A stretch of DNA of 64,000 bases. Source: Candidatus Thalassarchaeum betae. Lineage in GTDB: Archaea > Thermoplasmatota > Poseidoniia > Poseidoniales > Thalassarchaeaceae. Where the stretch lies: assembly GCA_022448665.1 (NCBI GenBank), contig JAKUUO010000004.1:1-64000 (forward strand). Direction: 5' to 3'. Of the stretch, positions 18,301 through 26,200 are shown piece after piece. The stretch's first letter is position 1. Each line of letters opens with the position of its first letter. The notes under the pieces were generated by a model. It was not told where the DNA came from. It made no database searches and saw only the letters and a list, made by a program, of their open reading frames with translations. Made by a program: the position numbers and the translations under genes.

Positions 18301-19650
18301 AGCGTGGTCGACGAATGCGTTCCAGTGGTCCTAACTCTGACCATCGACAACTCGAACAGCCCGCCGTTCATCAGCATCATCACCCCGCAGGACGGGCAGA
18401 GGCTCTCGGTCTCCGAGGGGACCGTGTTCGAGGGCGTCGCCCGCGACAACGACGGGGCTATCTCCAGGGTCGACATTGAAGTCCAGGACGTCGCAAACGG
18501 TTATCTCTTGGTGTACTCCAACTCGGTGTCCGATTTCGCCCCCAACGGCGCTTGGTCGCTGGAATGGGACTCCACGCATCTGATGCATGACCAGCAGTAC
18601 CTGATGCGATTCCGGTCTTACGACGGCTACGACTACAGTGATTGGTCCGAACTGTTCATCGTCGCTGACAATCCTCCTGATGCGGGCAACAGCCAGCCTA
18701 CTTTCGACCAGACTGGCTGGAGCAGCGAGATCAACCTCTATTGCGAGACTAACTCGCAGGCTCAGGATCGCTGTACTAGGGCTGAGATCAACCTGTTGGA
18801 CTATTTCGAGGACCCTGACCCCGGACAGGAACTGATCCTGGCCGTTTACGATGATGAGGGGACCATTTCAGACGACCACTTCGGTATGGTGATCAACGTC
18901 GGCATGGACGGGATGGCGATCTACAACCCAGTATCGATGTTCTTCTACGACACCGACATGACCACGTGGACCCTAGAAAACGTCGTCTTCGTCGCTACAG
19001 ACACGTACGGCTCGAAGATCAACTCCAACCCAATCACCTTCTCTGTCACAGGGATAGCGTTCGACATTTCACCTCCTGATGACACCTCGGTGCCCTCTAA
19101 CGGAGTCGCGGTCTTCACCGGTGTCGGACTCCCTGGCAAGACGGTCACCGTGACTATCGCTGGGAACAACGTCAACAACACCGTCGTGGGCGAGGATTCG
19201 TTCTGGTCACTGGGAATCCCGGCATCGAGGATAGACGGCTCGGCCACCCCGGTCTTCAAGTACGGTGGCGAGGACTTCCACGAGGACGACTTCGACAACG
19301 ACGACTGGACCATCAGAGTGGGCGGCTCTGGCGGAGGCGGTATGGGGATGGGCACAATCCTACTCATTCTGTTGGTGGTGATTGCAGCCATTGGCGGATT
19401 CGTTTACTTCTTCGTCGAGCTGGAGGAGGACGAGGACGAGGAGCTCGATGGCACTTCTGAAGTCAAGGAGGAGGCCGAGTCCGAGGACGCCTACGCATGG
19501 GCCAAGGAGGCTTACGCGGAACCCGGCATTACAGAGGAGTCCCCTCCTGAACCCGAATCGAGGCTGCAGGAGCACGATGAGCACCCCGGATGGCTCTGGG
19601 ACCCCGATAACGAGGAATGGGTGCCCGATTCGGACCACTCTGACGCGTGA
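15301..19650 (+). CDS. Large surface protein: beta-helix region, Ig-like domains, C-terminal anchor
   Basis: This 1,449-residue protein has a basic start and a signal peptide cleaved near PVSA. A long right-handed beta-helix-like region follows to about residue 560, with many short NXIXXXXXG rungs and periodic Asn/Gly. Several Ig/cadherin-like domains come next, including VTSPSSFSTHSEGTVTFEGTAFD and a related ITPQDGQRLSVSEGTVFEGVARD block. A DGIDNDGDLTIDTADEDC loop looks calcium-binding. A Gly-rich linker leads to one transmembrane helix and an acidic cytoplasmic tail that ends with a Trp-rich block (PGWLWDPDNEEWVPD). Beta-helices of this kind often bind or cleave polysaccharide, but no catalytic set is evident. 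ATG 15301 is chosen over ATG 15268 because of the promoter box 27 bases upstream. Confidence 0.85.
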   Translation: MPRSQRRRSHFIVMLMLTSLFVALVGPAAPVSANNETTSGTISGTETWWGNHDLTGDVVIASGAKLIIQPGTNVNFPNGTHLDVRGNLCAGVMNCGAAGNANTAQRINFHWNDPANSSATGECYGMSHGNQEIFVRDPSCYEGVLIRNSIDLSESGFRYIRIDGAWGIPMYIQSVYEWRYGALVIDGASPTLTEIEFTDINTTSLLTTNLAQPRLVGGEYTVGTDDESDVRGSAVQIYSSGTPVTPLILESPNFIGTNVGCGRWDPSRPVLWAEDTFIEVDGATAVGDYGLSLRHSSGSITNSELNVNCNGIDINSRKSVGNVDYSIDVISNEITTADGSPITVFDGGLVRIADNDLQGADEASGISIESSEVQVLNNDIGPIGGWNGLWMLGSFDVVAENNTIHDTAREPIRAGEYGSQSPNPQAARVYLANNSITSDGTGSCQATKYDDWGGDFTCPAVHAYRTGVSMFDNTINIPDTGDADGIRAVGALLDIQRNTFNIPGTGAIVTNYDDGYAGSQQYGTLAFFSQNSWAGVGMTYNVTKSSITVQSEYIPSPPPGEYPVRLLWSDQEAYPPNDYQTNIRPTFVKDCANCANMTPRGFPLAINMDNNSTTFTFANLSNLDRSKIYIDTTPSPPTVQVRVATMVRFQTLVNGERVAGANVLIEDALGNDMYSLYTKGDGYTQWFALPSNFHLDIRGLGGGDNPNHFAMDEYEDSCSDGIDNDGDLTIDTADEDCDTLSGTRELSRYYYTAYSFGFGYDQGEFTLTDTTLQDTINLLNMAPTVFVTQSDGHSYRRVVNVSGSAHDGQLAGIYATDELAQWDQGGYVHEVQVKDPFTSEWSNAGLAVDTSGMDRGQVTRTNRPFSSWYYEIDMSHREEGDYVFEFRAFDGIDYSPVISKIIKLNTQPPTITVTSPSSFSTHSEGTVTFEGTAFDYYGCPIQCSVDIQDIFFHIEGPDFDITTPAEGGPDWSWTWDFSGQPRQSATYTFTVWASDTDFCESVVDECVPVVLTLTIDNSNSPPFISIITPQDGQRLSVSEGTVFEGVARDNDGAISRVDIEVQDVANGYLLVYSNSVSDFAPNGAWSLEWDSTHLMHDQQYLMRFRSYDGYDYSDWSELFIVADNPPDAGNSQPTFDQTGWSSEINLYCETNSQAQDRCTRAEINLLDYFEDPDPGQELILAVYDDEGTISDDHFGMVINVGMDGMAIYNPVSMFFYDTDMTTWTLENVVFVATDTYGSKINSNPITFSVTGIAFDISPPDDTSVPSNGVAVFTGVGLPGKTVTVTIAGNNVNNTVVGEDSFWSLGIPASRIDGSATPVFKYGGEDFHEDDFDNDDWTIRVGGSGGGGMGMGTILLILLVVIAAIGGFVYFFVELEEDEDEELDGTSEVKEEAESEDAYAWAKEAYAEPGITEESPPEPESRLQEHDEHPGWLWDPDNEEWVPDSDHSDA

Positions 19651-19699
19651 ATCACGTTCCGCCCTCGTCTCGCTAACATTCTTGAGTGGACGATTGCGC

Positions 19700-19712
19700 T
19701 CACGGCACGTGA
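19700..19712 (+). repeat. Short inverted repeat before the STAND regulator
   Basis: TCACG, GCA, CGTGA: a 5-bp stem around a three-base centre, ending five bases before ATG 19718. It overlaps the position a regulator or ribosome would occupy and could be an autoregulatory operator. Short enough to be chance. Confidence 0.3.
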
Positions 19713-19717
19713 CAAGC

Positions 19718-22237
19718 ATGGCCGTACCCCGTCCAGGGGTCCAAGAGCGGATTCTCCTGCACCTGCGCGATTACATCGATCATGCAGACAAGGTAGAGGT
19801 CCCATTCGCTTTGTCCCAGATGGGAATCGCCAACGCTGTGGCCATAGCCCGCTCCAATGTTCCTCGTGCAATAGCTGGGATGAGGGAGCAGGGGCACCTC
19901 ATAGAGAGACAGGCTCACGTCACCGGGGTGTCGCGCAAGAGGAAGGCGTACTTCCTGACCGAGGATGGCGCCAACATTGCCAACGACATCTGGTCCAAGG
20001 TCAGTACCCAATCCGTCCGTCTGGTACATCCCGATGGCCGCTCCGAGACGTTAGAGCTCGCACAGGCTCTCGAGGCGACTGACCTGCCCCTGCGACACGT
20101 CGATTTCCTCAGGTACATCGACGACACTGGGACTGTCGACCTCTCGACTCTCTCTGCTGAACTGATTGAGAGGGATCTGTCCAAGCACATCGAGAAGCAA
20201 CTCGTCACCTCGCTGAACGACCTGCCGAAGACCCGCCGCTTTTTCGGCAGGGAGAACGAGTTGCAAAACATGGTCGCTCTTCTTGAGGACCAGTCGAGCT
20301 CCATACTGATACCGGGAATCGCCGGAATCGGGAAGACGGCTCTGGCCGGCAAGCTGGTTGAGCGCTTCACTCACAGGCGAAACCTGCTGTATCACCGATG
20401 CCAGGACTGGGAGGGCTCGAGGGCTTTCCTCGAAGCCATCTCGGAGTGGCTCTCCGCCATAGGTCACAATGACCTATCGGACTACCTTGCTGCCACTCCG
20501 GTGCCTCAGGCGTCGATGGCGGTAAATCTGATTTTCGAAGGCCTGCAGGACTCTCCTTCGCTGATTGTCATCGACGACCTGCACAAGGTCGGTGACGAGA
20601 CTCTGATTTCTGCTCTGAGATCCCTCACACTAAAGGTACCAGAGCTCGATGACGTGGGTCTAGTGATGTTCTCACGCTCATTCAGGATGGTCGTCCCCGA
20701 ATCGGACTCGTCAGGCCGAATAGTGACGCTAGTCATGCCTCTGGAGGGTCTAGACCAGGAGTCCAGCAGACAGATTCTGACTGCCATGCCCAATCTAGAG
20801 ATGGCTCAGTTCCTACACATCTACACTCTGTCCAGAGGACACCCCCTGGTACTGGAACTCATCAATCGAGGAAACGTAGGAGAGACCTTCCACGCGACGC
20901 TAGAGGCTTTCGTCGAGCAGGAGATCTTCAGTAGGCTCTCTGGCTCCGAGAAGAGACTGCTCGGAGCCATCGCTGTGTTCCGCGAACCGATGCCACTGGA
21001 GGCTATCATCGGGATCGAGGCTGAGACGGACCTTCTCGACAGCCTCGTTGAGAAGGGCCTTGCACGTCAGGCTGACAGTGAGAACTATGACGTCCACGAC
21101 CTAGTCAGGGAGTTCCTAACCAGATCCATGGACGAGTCGTTGCGCCAAGAGCTCCATGCCAACGCAACAGTCTGGTACCGATCCAGACACGGCATTGCTG
21201 CAGAGAGGATAGAATACATCCATCACCTCAACGAATCCGGAGACACAGACAGTCTCGCTGAGGTACTCACCGCCGAAGGCCACGGTCTCGTCAGCGCAGG
21301 GCACACCGAGCTGCTGGGAATTCTGAGGCCGCTCGAGCGCGAGGGATTCGGACCCAGAAGCTGGTGCGTAATCAGGGAACTGCGAGGGGATATCCTGTCC
21401 ATACAGGGACAATGGGACGAGGCCGAGGCCGAGTACAACGCGGCTGTACCGCTCGCCAGCAAGCACAAGATGAACAGGGTACTCGCCCGCTTGCTGTCAG
21501 CTAGGGCCGACATTGCCGTCAAGCGCGGGGCGATGGACGATGCCCTTGAGATGCACCGCAAGGCGTTGGAGATCCAGATTGCCTTGAGAGACGCCGTGGG
21601 CGCTGCCCGCTCCTACAACAACATGGGCTACATCTACCGACGCAGGAAGGACAACCGACATGCGCTCGAGGTGTATGGCAACGTCGAGGACCTACTTGAG
21701 GCTGAGGACAACCTCGAGTTGTGCGATGCGCGCATCCGCCTCGCATCCGCATTCTTGGAGATGGGAGAGCTCGATCGAGCCAGAGACCATGCGATGCTCG
21801 CTTTTGAGGAAACTGAGGACAATGGCATGGATATCTACCACGCACGCGCCCGAGCGGTCTTGGGGAGTTACTATGCCCGATCGAAGGAGAACGAACTTGC
21901 GATGCAGTACTACTCTGGAGCGCTTGAGATACTTTCGGAGCAAGCAGATCCGAACAGTGCCGTCGAACTTGAGATGCTGCTGGGGCAGGTACTGAGCGAC
22001 GCCGGTCGCAAGGATGAGGCTGCAGAACACTACCTAGACGGCCTCGCCCTGGCCGAGGCCAACGACTTCAGGATGCTCCAAGGGGAACTTCTCGCACGCT
22101 TAGGGGAGGTCGAGAGTGACCGCTCACAGAAGATGGAGTACCTACAGCGCTCGCTATCCGTGTTCAGAGAACTCGGCGCGGTCGACAGGATGCGAGAGGT
22201 CCAGACCTCAGTCCACATAGCGGTCATGGGGCACTAG
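19718..22237 (+). CDS. Winged-helix STAND NTPase with TPR repeats (signal-transduction ATPase)
   Basis: This 839-residue protein has three parts. An N-terminal winged-helix DNA-binding domain (about 1-110) includes a MarR-like recognition helix and wing (NVPRAIAGMREQGHLIER, KRKAYFLTEDG). A STAND/AP-ATPase NTPase carries a Walker A at about 200-207 (GIAGIGKT), a Walker B at about 282-289 (LIVIDDLH) and a VMFSRSF sensor-like strand. A C-terminal run of TPR-type helical repeats spans about 540-839. Proteins of this design act as ligand-gated transcription regulators or scaffolds; the inducer here is unknown. The frame stays open upstream into the preceding gene, but ATG 19718 begins the wHTH. 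It ends in a CTAG shared with the stop of the convergent MBL gene. Confidence 0.88.
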   Translation: MAVPRPGVQERILLHLRDYIDHADKVEVPFALSQMGIANAVAIARSNVPRAIAGMREQGHLIERQAHVTGVSRKRKAYFLTEDGANIANDIWSKVSTQSVRLVHPDGRSETLELAQALEATDLPLRHVDFLRYIDDTGTVDLSTLSAELIERDLSKHIEKQLVTSLNDLPKTRRFFGRENELQNMVALLEDQSSSILIPGIAGIGKTALAGKLVERFTHRRNLLYHRCQDWEGSRAFLEAISEWLSAIGHNDLSDYLAATPVPQASMAVNLIFEGLQDSPSLIVIDDLHKVGDETLISALRSLTLKVPELDDVGLVMFSRSFRMVVPESDSSGRIVTLVMPLEGLDQESSRQILTAMPNLEMAQFLHIYTLSRGHPLVLELINRGNVGETFHATLEAFVEQEIFSRLSGSEKRLLGAIAVFREPMPLEAIIGIEAETDLLDSLVEKGLARQADSENYDVHDLVREFLTRSMDESLRQELHANATVWYRSRHGIAAERIEYIHHLNESGDTDSLAEVLTAEGHGLVSAGHTELLGILRPLEREGFGPRSWCVIRELRGDILSIQGQWDEAEAEYNAAVPLASKHKMNRVLARLLSARADIAVKRGAMDDALEMHRKALEIQIALRDAVGAARSYNNMGYIYRRRKDNRHALEVYGNVEDLLEAEDNLELCDARIRLASAFLEMGELDRARDHAMLAFEETEDNGMDIYHARARAVLGSYYARSKENELAMQYYSGALEILSEQADPNSAVELEMLLGQVLSDAGRKDEAAEHYLDGLALAEANDFRMLQGELLARLGEVESDRSQKMEYLQRSLSVFRELGAVDRMREVQTSVHIAVMGH

Positions 22238-23043
22238 GCTGCCTTACCCACTCCCTCAGGCTCCACTTGGCCCAGCCAGTGGCTGAATTCGGGGCCGTCC
22301 TGTTTCGAGATTGAAAGGTCACCTGAGAAACGCTCGTCGATGTGCAGAAGCACCTCGCTCTCAGCCAGATGTGGGGCGTTGTTCTTCTCAGACAGGTGAC
22401 AGAGCACGATGCTGTCCATTCCCGGGTGTAGGATCTCGGTCAGCATCTCAGCAGTCTGTGAGTTCGACAGGTGACCCCCTCTGCCGGAGATTCTCCTCTT
22501 GAGCGAGTCTGGGTAAGGCCCGTTCATCAGACGCTGGAGGTCGTGGTTCGCCTCGACGGAGACGTGGCTGCATCCGCTGAGATGCTTCTTCAACTCAACT
22601 GTTGGCTCGCCGAGATCGGTCACGATTCCGGCTCTGCGCCCGTCTCCGTTGGTGGCGATAACAGCAACGTTGGCAGCACCCTCGTGCGGGACCGGTATCG
22701 GAAGCAGACTGAGCTCGTCGGAGACGCTAATCCTGTCCAAGTCCCCGAAGGTCCTGCACTCGGAGACAGGCTCCCACCCCATCTTCGTCGCCGTCTGGAG
22801 ATTGGCGTGCAGAGCCGAGTCCCACTTCTTCGCGGCCTGCAACGCGGAGCGCGAGTGGTCGGAGTGGTGATGAGTGACGAAAATGGCGTCTATCAAAGCC
22901 GGCTTGACTCCCGCTAGTCCCAATCTGACCTCCATCTGGCGCAGCGAGAATCCGCAATCCACCAGAACCAGGGTGCCACCCGATCTCAGTAGCGTGGAGT
23001 TGCCTCTGCTGCCCGAGCCTAGATGGGTAATCTCCATTCCCAC
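22234..23043 (-). CDS. MBL-fold metallo-hydrolase (YycJ/WalJ-like)
   Basis: This 269-residue protein has the metallo-beta-lactamase fold. It shows LGSGSRGNS at the start, typical of the YycJ-like group, then VDCGFS, the zinc-binding HxHxDH motif (THHHSDHS, His58, His60, Asp62, His63), a later VTDLGE segment and VSVEANHD. Members are soluble phosphodiesterases or nucleases whose natural substrate is often unknown; a nucleic-acid substrate is plausible but not shown here. The start is GTG 23043, or ATG 23037 two codons in. It diverges from the large gene at 23231. Its stop overlaps the stop of the STAND gene in a CTAG. Confidence 0.88.
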   Translation of the reverse strand: MGMEITHLGSGSRGNSTLLRSGGTLVLVDCGFSLRQMEVRLGLAGVKPALIDAIFVTHHHSDHSRSALQAAKKWDSALHANLQTATKMGWEPVSECRTFGDLDRISVSDELSLLPIPVPHEGAANVAVIATNGDGRRAGIVTDLGEPTVELKKHLSGCSHVSVEANHDLQRLMNGPYPDSLKRRISGRGGHLSNSQTAEMLTEILHPGMDSIVLCHLSEKNNAPHLAESEVLLHIDERFSGDLSISKQDGPEFSHWLGQVEPEGVGKAA

Positions 23044-23122
23044 GACAATCGAGACTATCCGGCCATCTGCCCCCCTTGAATGAATCCGTTAAGCAGATTC
23101 TGCTACCGCGATTTGGGTCTCT

Positions 23123-23139
23123 CGACGGCTACGCCGTCG
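23123..23139 (+). repeat. C-TAC-G hairpin element, copy 3 (divergent intergenic region)
   Basis: CGACGGC, TAC, GCCGTCG: a perfect 7-bp stem around TAC. It sits between two divergent genes, 80 bases from the MBL start and 91 bases from the ATG at 23231. No plus-strand gene ends nearby, so this copy cannot easily be a terminator. An 11-mer, GCGCGTGAAGG, follows it and recurs at 13,921 in front of the subtilase gene. Confidence 0.65.
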
Positions 23140-23203
23140 CGCGTGAAGGGCCTCGACGTGTCCGAACGGCGCTCCATCATCATCATAAGTCAGCCAAGGG
23201 CGC

Positions 23204-23220
23204 TCAAATCCGTCTAGACG
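23204..23220 (+). promoter_or_regulatory. Candidate promoter with overlapping palindrome
   Basis: TCAAATC at 23204-23210 is centred about 24-27 bases before ATG 23231. It is followed immediately by the perfect palindrome CGTCTAGACG (23211-23220), in the spot where a repressor would block polymerase. A GAGGT sequence then precedes the ATG. Confidence 0.4.
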
Positions 23221-23230
23221 AGGTCATATC

Positions 23231-26200
23231 ATGCGTCGCAAGCAGACAGCGCTACTCATGACGATACTGCTCCTGGGCAGTTTGGCTTTCGTCTCGCAGA
23301 CTCGCCCTCAGTCATCCGTCTCCTCGACCGATCCGATTACAGCAGACAGAGGGGGCCCTCCCGTGACCGATGAGGACGGCGACAGGATACCCGATCTGCA
23401 CGAGTCGATATTCGGAGATGTCAGGTTGATTGATACCAGCACAGGTGTGGTCAGCGTCAGGGGATTGGATCCAACTAATGGGACAGACAACATGTCCGAT
23501 TACGACAGCGACGGCGCCAGTGCCCTCCTCGAGTTTTGCTGGCCATACACGCTGGATCGGTGTTTCGACAGACTCTCGCTTACCGGTAAGCCGCCCCAAT
23601 TCACTGATTCCGGCCTTCGGGAGTATCTCGACCCCCGGAATGCCGACACCGACGGCGACGGACTGCCCGACGGTTATGAGATTTACATGTGCACTGAAGG
23701 GGGTTTGGGCTATCAGAACGCATCCAATGCATGGCAGTGCTTGTGGTTCGATCCTCTCGACGCCTCTGACTCGACAGAGGACATCGACCGCTGTGAGGAC
23801 TTCAGTTTCGGTTGCGGTGACGGCTTCGATGTCAACCGTGACGGTTTCATCGACATAGGTGAGCGTTACACGAATTCGGAGGAGTACCTCTACGGCATTC
23901 CGGAAGACTGGCTGACCGAGAGGGACGGACTGTGGTGTGCAGGGGAGATTGCGGGACTCAGCCCCGATTCATGTCAGGGTGATATCGAGAGAGCTACCGG
24001 GGACAACGGCTGGCTCGGAAGCGACCCTACTGAGCCGGACTCGGACTACTACACTTGGTCGGAGGTGATTGCTATCGGACTCGCCGTTCCCGGAGATGGG
24101 ATACCTGACGGCTGGGAGGTTCACTACGGCTTGGACCCACGGAACTCCAGTGATGCCATAGAGGACACCGACATGGATGGATGGGACCTCGACAGAGACG
24201 GCTTCCTGATTCCTGACATCTCCACCTCGACCGCCCACTGGGGCGAGGCATTCAGCAACTACGAGGAGTACATGGTACACTTCGACGACGGTGCTTGGGT
24301 CACTCCCGGACTAAGGGGCGCCCCTTCCTCGCAATCCGATGGAGAGGTGATTTCATTCGACCAGAGCACGAGCCCCGGGCTCGTAGATGGAGCAGTCCAT
24401 ACCGTACTGTCCGACTCTGCGAGAGACAGGCTGCTAATCGGCTCAAGATACGGAATCACCGTCATCGACCCATTCGAGGGCACATCATCGCTGTACCAGC
24501 TGCCATCGGGAATGGAGATGCACACCATGATGCGGTGGTCTCCGAGTGACTCCGACTTCCTGCTTGTCGGCTCCAATCTAGGGTTGCACTGCATCACTCT
24601 CGACAACGGACTTCCTGTGATGGAATCAATGTCCGAGTCGGACATAGGGCCCATTGAGGACATCTACGCCCTGCAGACGGGCAGCGGCGACCTCGATCTG
24701 ATTTTGTTCGGCAAGGGCTTTGCCACTTGGACAGTCACGGTGAGGGACCAGGGAGAGGACCAGGACGCTATGGTGGGCGAGCCCGAGTACAACGATGAGA
24801 TGGCCGACACGCTGTCAGCCGCCGACGCCGAGATCAACACGGCCTTGCATGTTCAGATGGATGGCCGAGGCCCACTGCTACTGGTCGGGACCGATGCCGG
24901 ACTCGTCGCTTGGAATACCACCGACGGCTCGGCCTCCGCCGGCGACCCATGGTGGGTCTTCGACCGTGAGAACGCAGAGGACTTCGTTCAGCGTGCCGAC
25001 CTGCTGAACGTCTCTAAGTCCGCCGTAGTCAACGCGCTAGTCCTCGCTGGCCCCTTGGATGCTGCAGGGGGCGTAGAGGAGGTTACCGGCATCTGGGTCG
25101 GCACCGCTGGTGGACTGCACCTGCTAGACCTCGATCTCCTGATTCAGATGCCATACTCGGCATTCGACTCCGACAGGATGTACAATATCGAGAGGTGGGC
25201 AGAAGGGGCCAATGATATCCGCTCAGTACTGCCGATGAACGACATGGTAGTCATCGGTTCCAGAGACGGGTCATGGTGCCTCGAGGGCGGCCATTCGGGT
25301 GTCCTCGGTTTGTATCTCAACCAGACTAAGATACCCGGGCTGATAACATCCCTGACCACTCTGGAGCACGGCGGGAACCTGTGGATATTCGCAGGCGTCT
25401 CGCCGGGCCGTTACATGAATATCATGCCAATCGACCCGACATCCTTTGATTCGGACCTCGACGGAATGCCCGACGGCTGGGAGTTCGTCTATGGACTCGA
25501 TCCAACCGACCCCCACGACCGCTACCGCGACGCCGACGCCGACGGAGTCCACTTCACCTCCGCTGACGGCTTCGAGTTCGACAGGGACTGGACCAACTTG
25601 GATGAGTATAGATACGTATCTACCACTGATAACGGCTTCAACGGAACCGACCCGAGAGACATAGACTCGGACGGCGATGGACTCACCGATGGCGAGGAGT
25701 ACTGGGGCTGGTTCGCCGACTCTACCGAATTCGACTGTCACTACCTCAATGACGAGTATATCTGTGACGAAGACACCGGCGCACTGGCAGAACAGGTCCA
25801 CCTGGAAGGGTGGCTGGGCTCAGGCGCGGGCGGAGGAACCGATGGCCCCACTGACCCGACCAACCCAGATACCGACGGTGACGGGATGCCTGATGGCTGG
25901 GAGATGGAGCATCGCAGGTGGGTAGGCGATGCTTACAACGGCGGCAACCTCTGGACCCTGGACCCGAGGGATCCTACGGACAGGGACGAGGATGCCGACG
26001 GCGACGGGCTCAGCAATCTGTGCGAGTACATGTGGGGGAACCTGCTCGAAACGGTACTGCGCGAGGGTCTGCCGACGCATGGGGAGACGGCCGAGGCTGC
26101 AATCAATTGGACCAAGACTGATCCCAACGAAATCGATTCTGACGGCGACTCCCTGCCCGACGGCTGGGAGGCCCGTTACACCTGCACGTGGAACAAGGAC

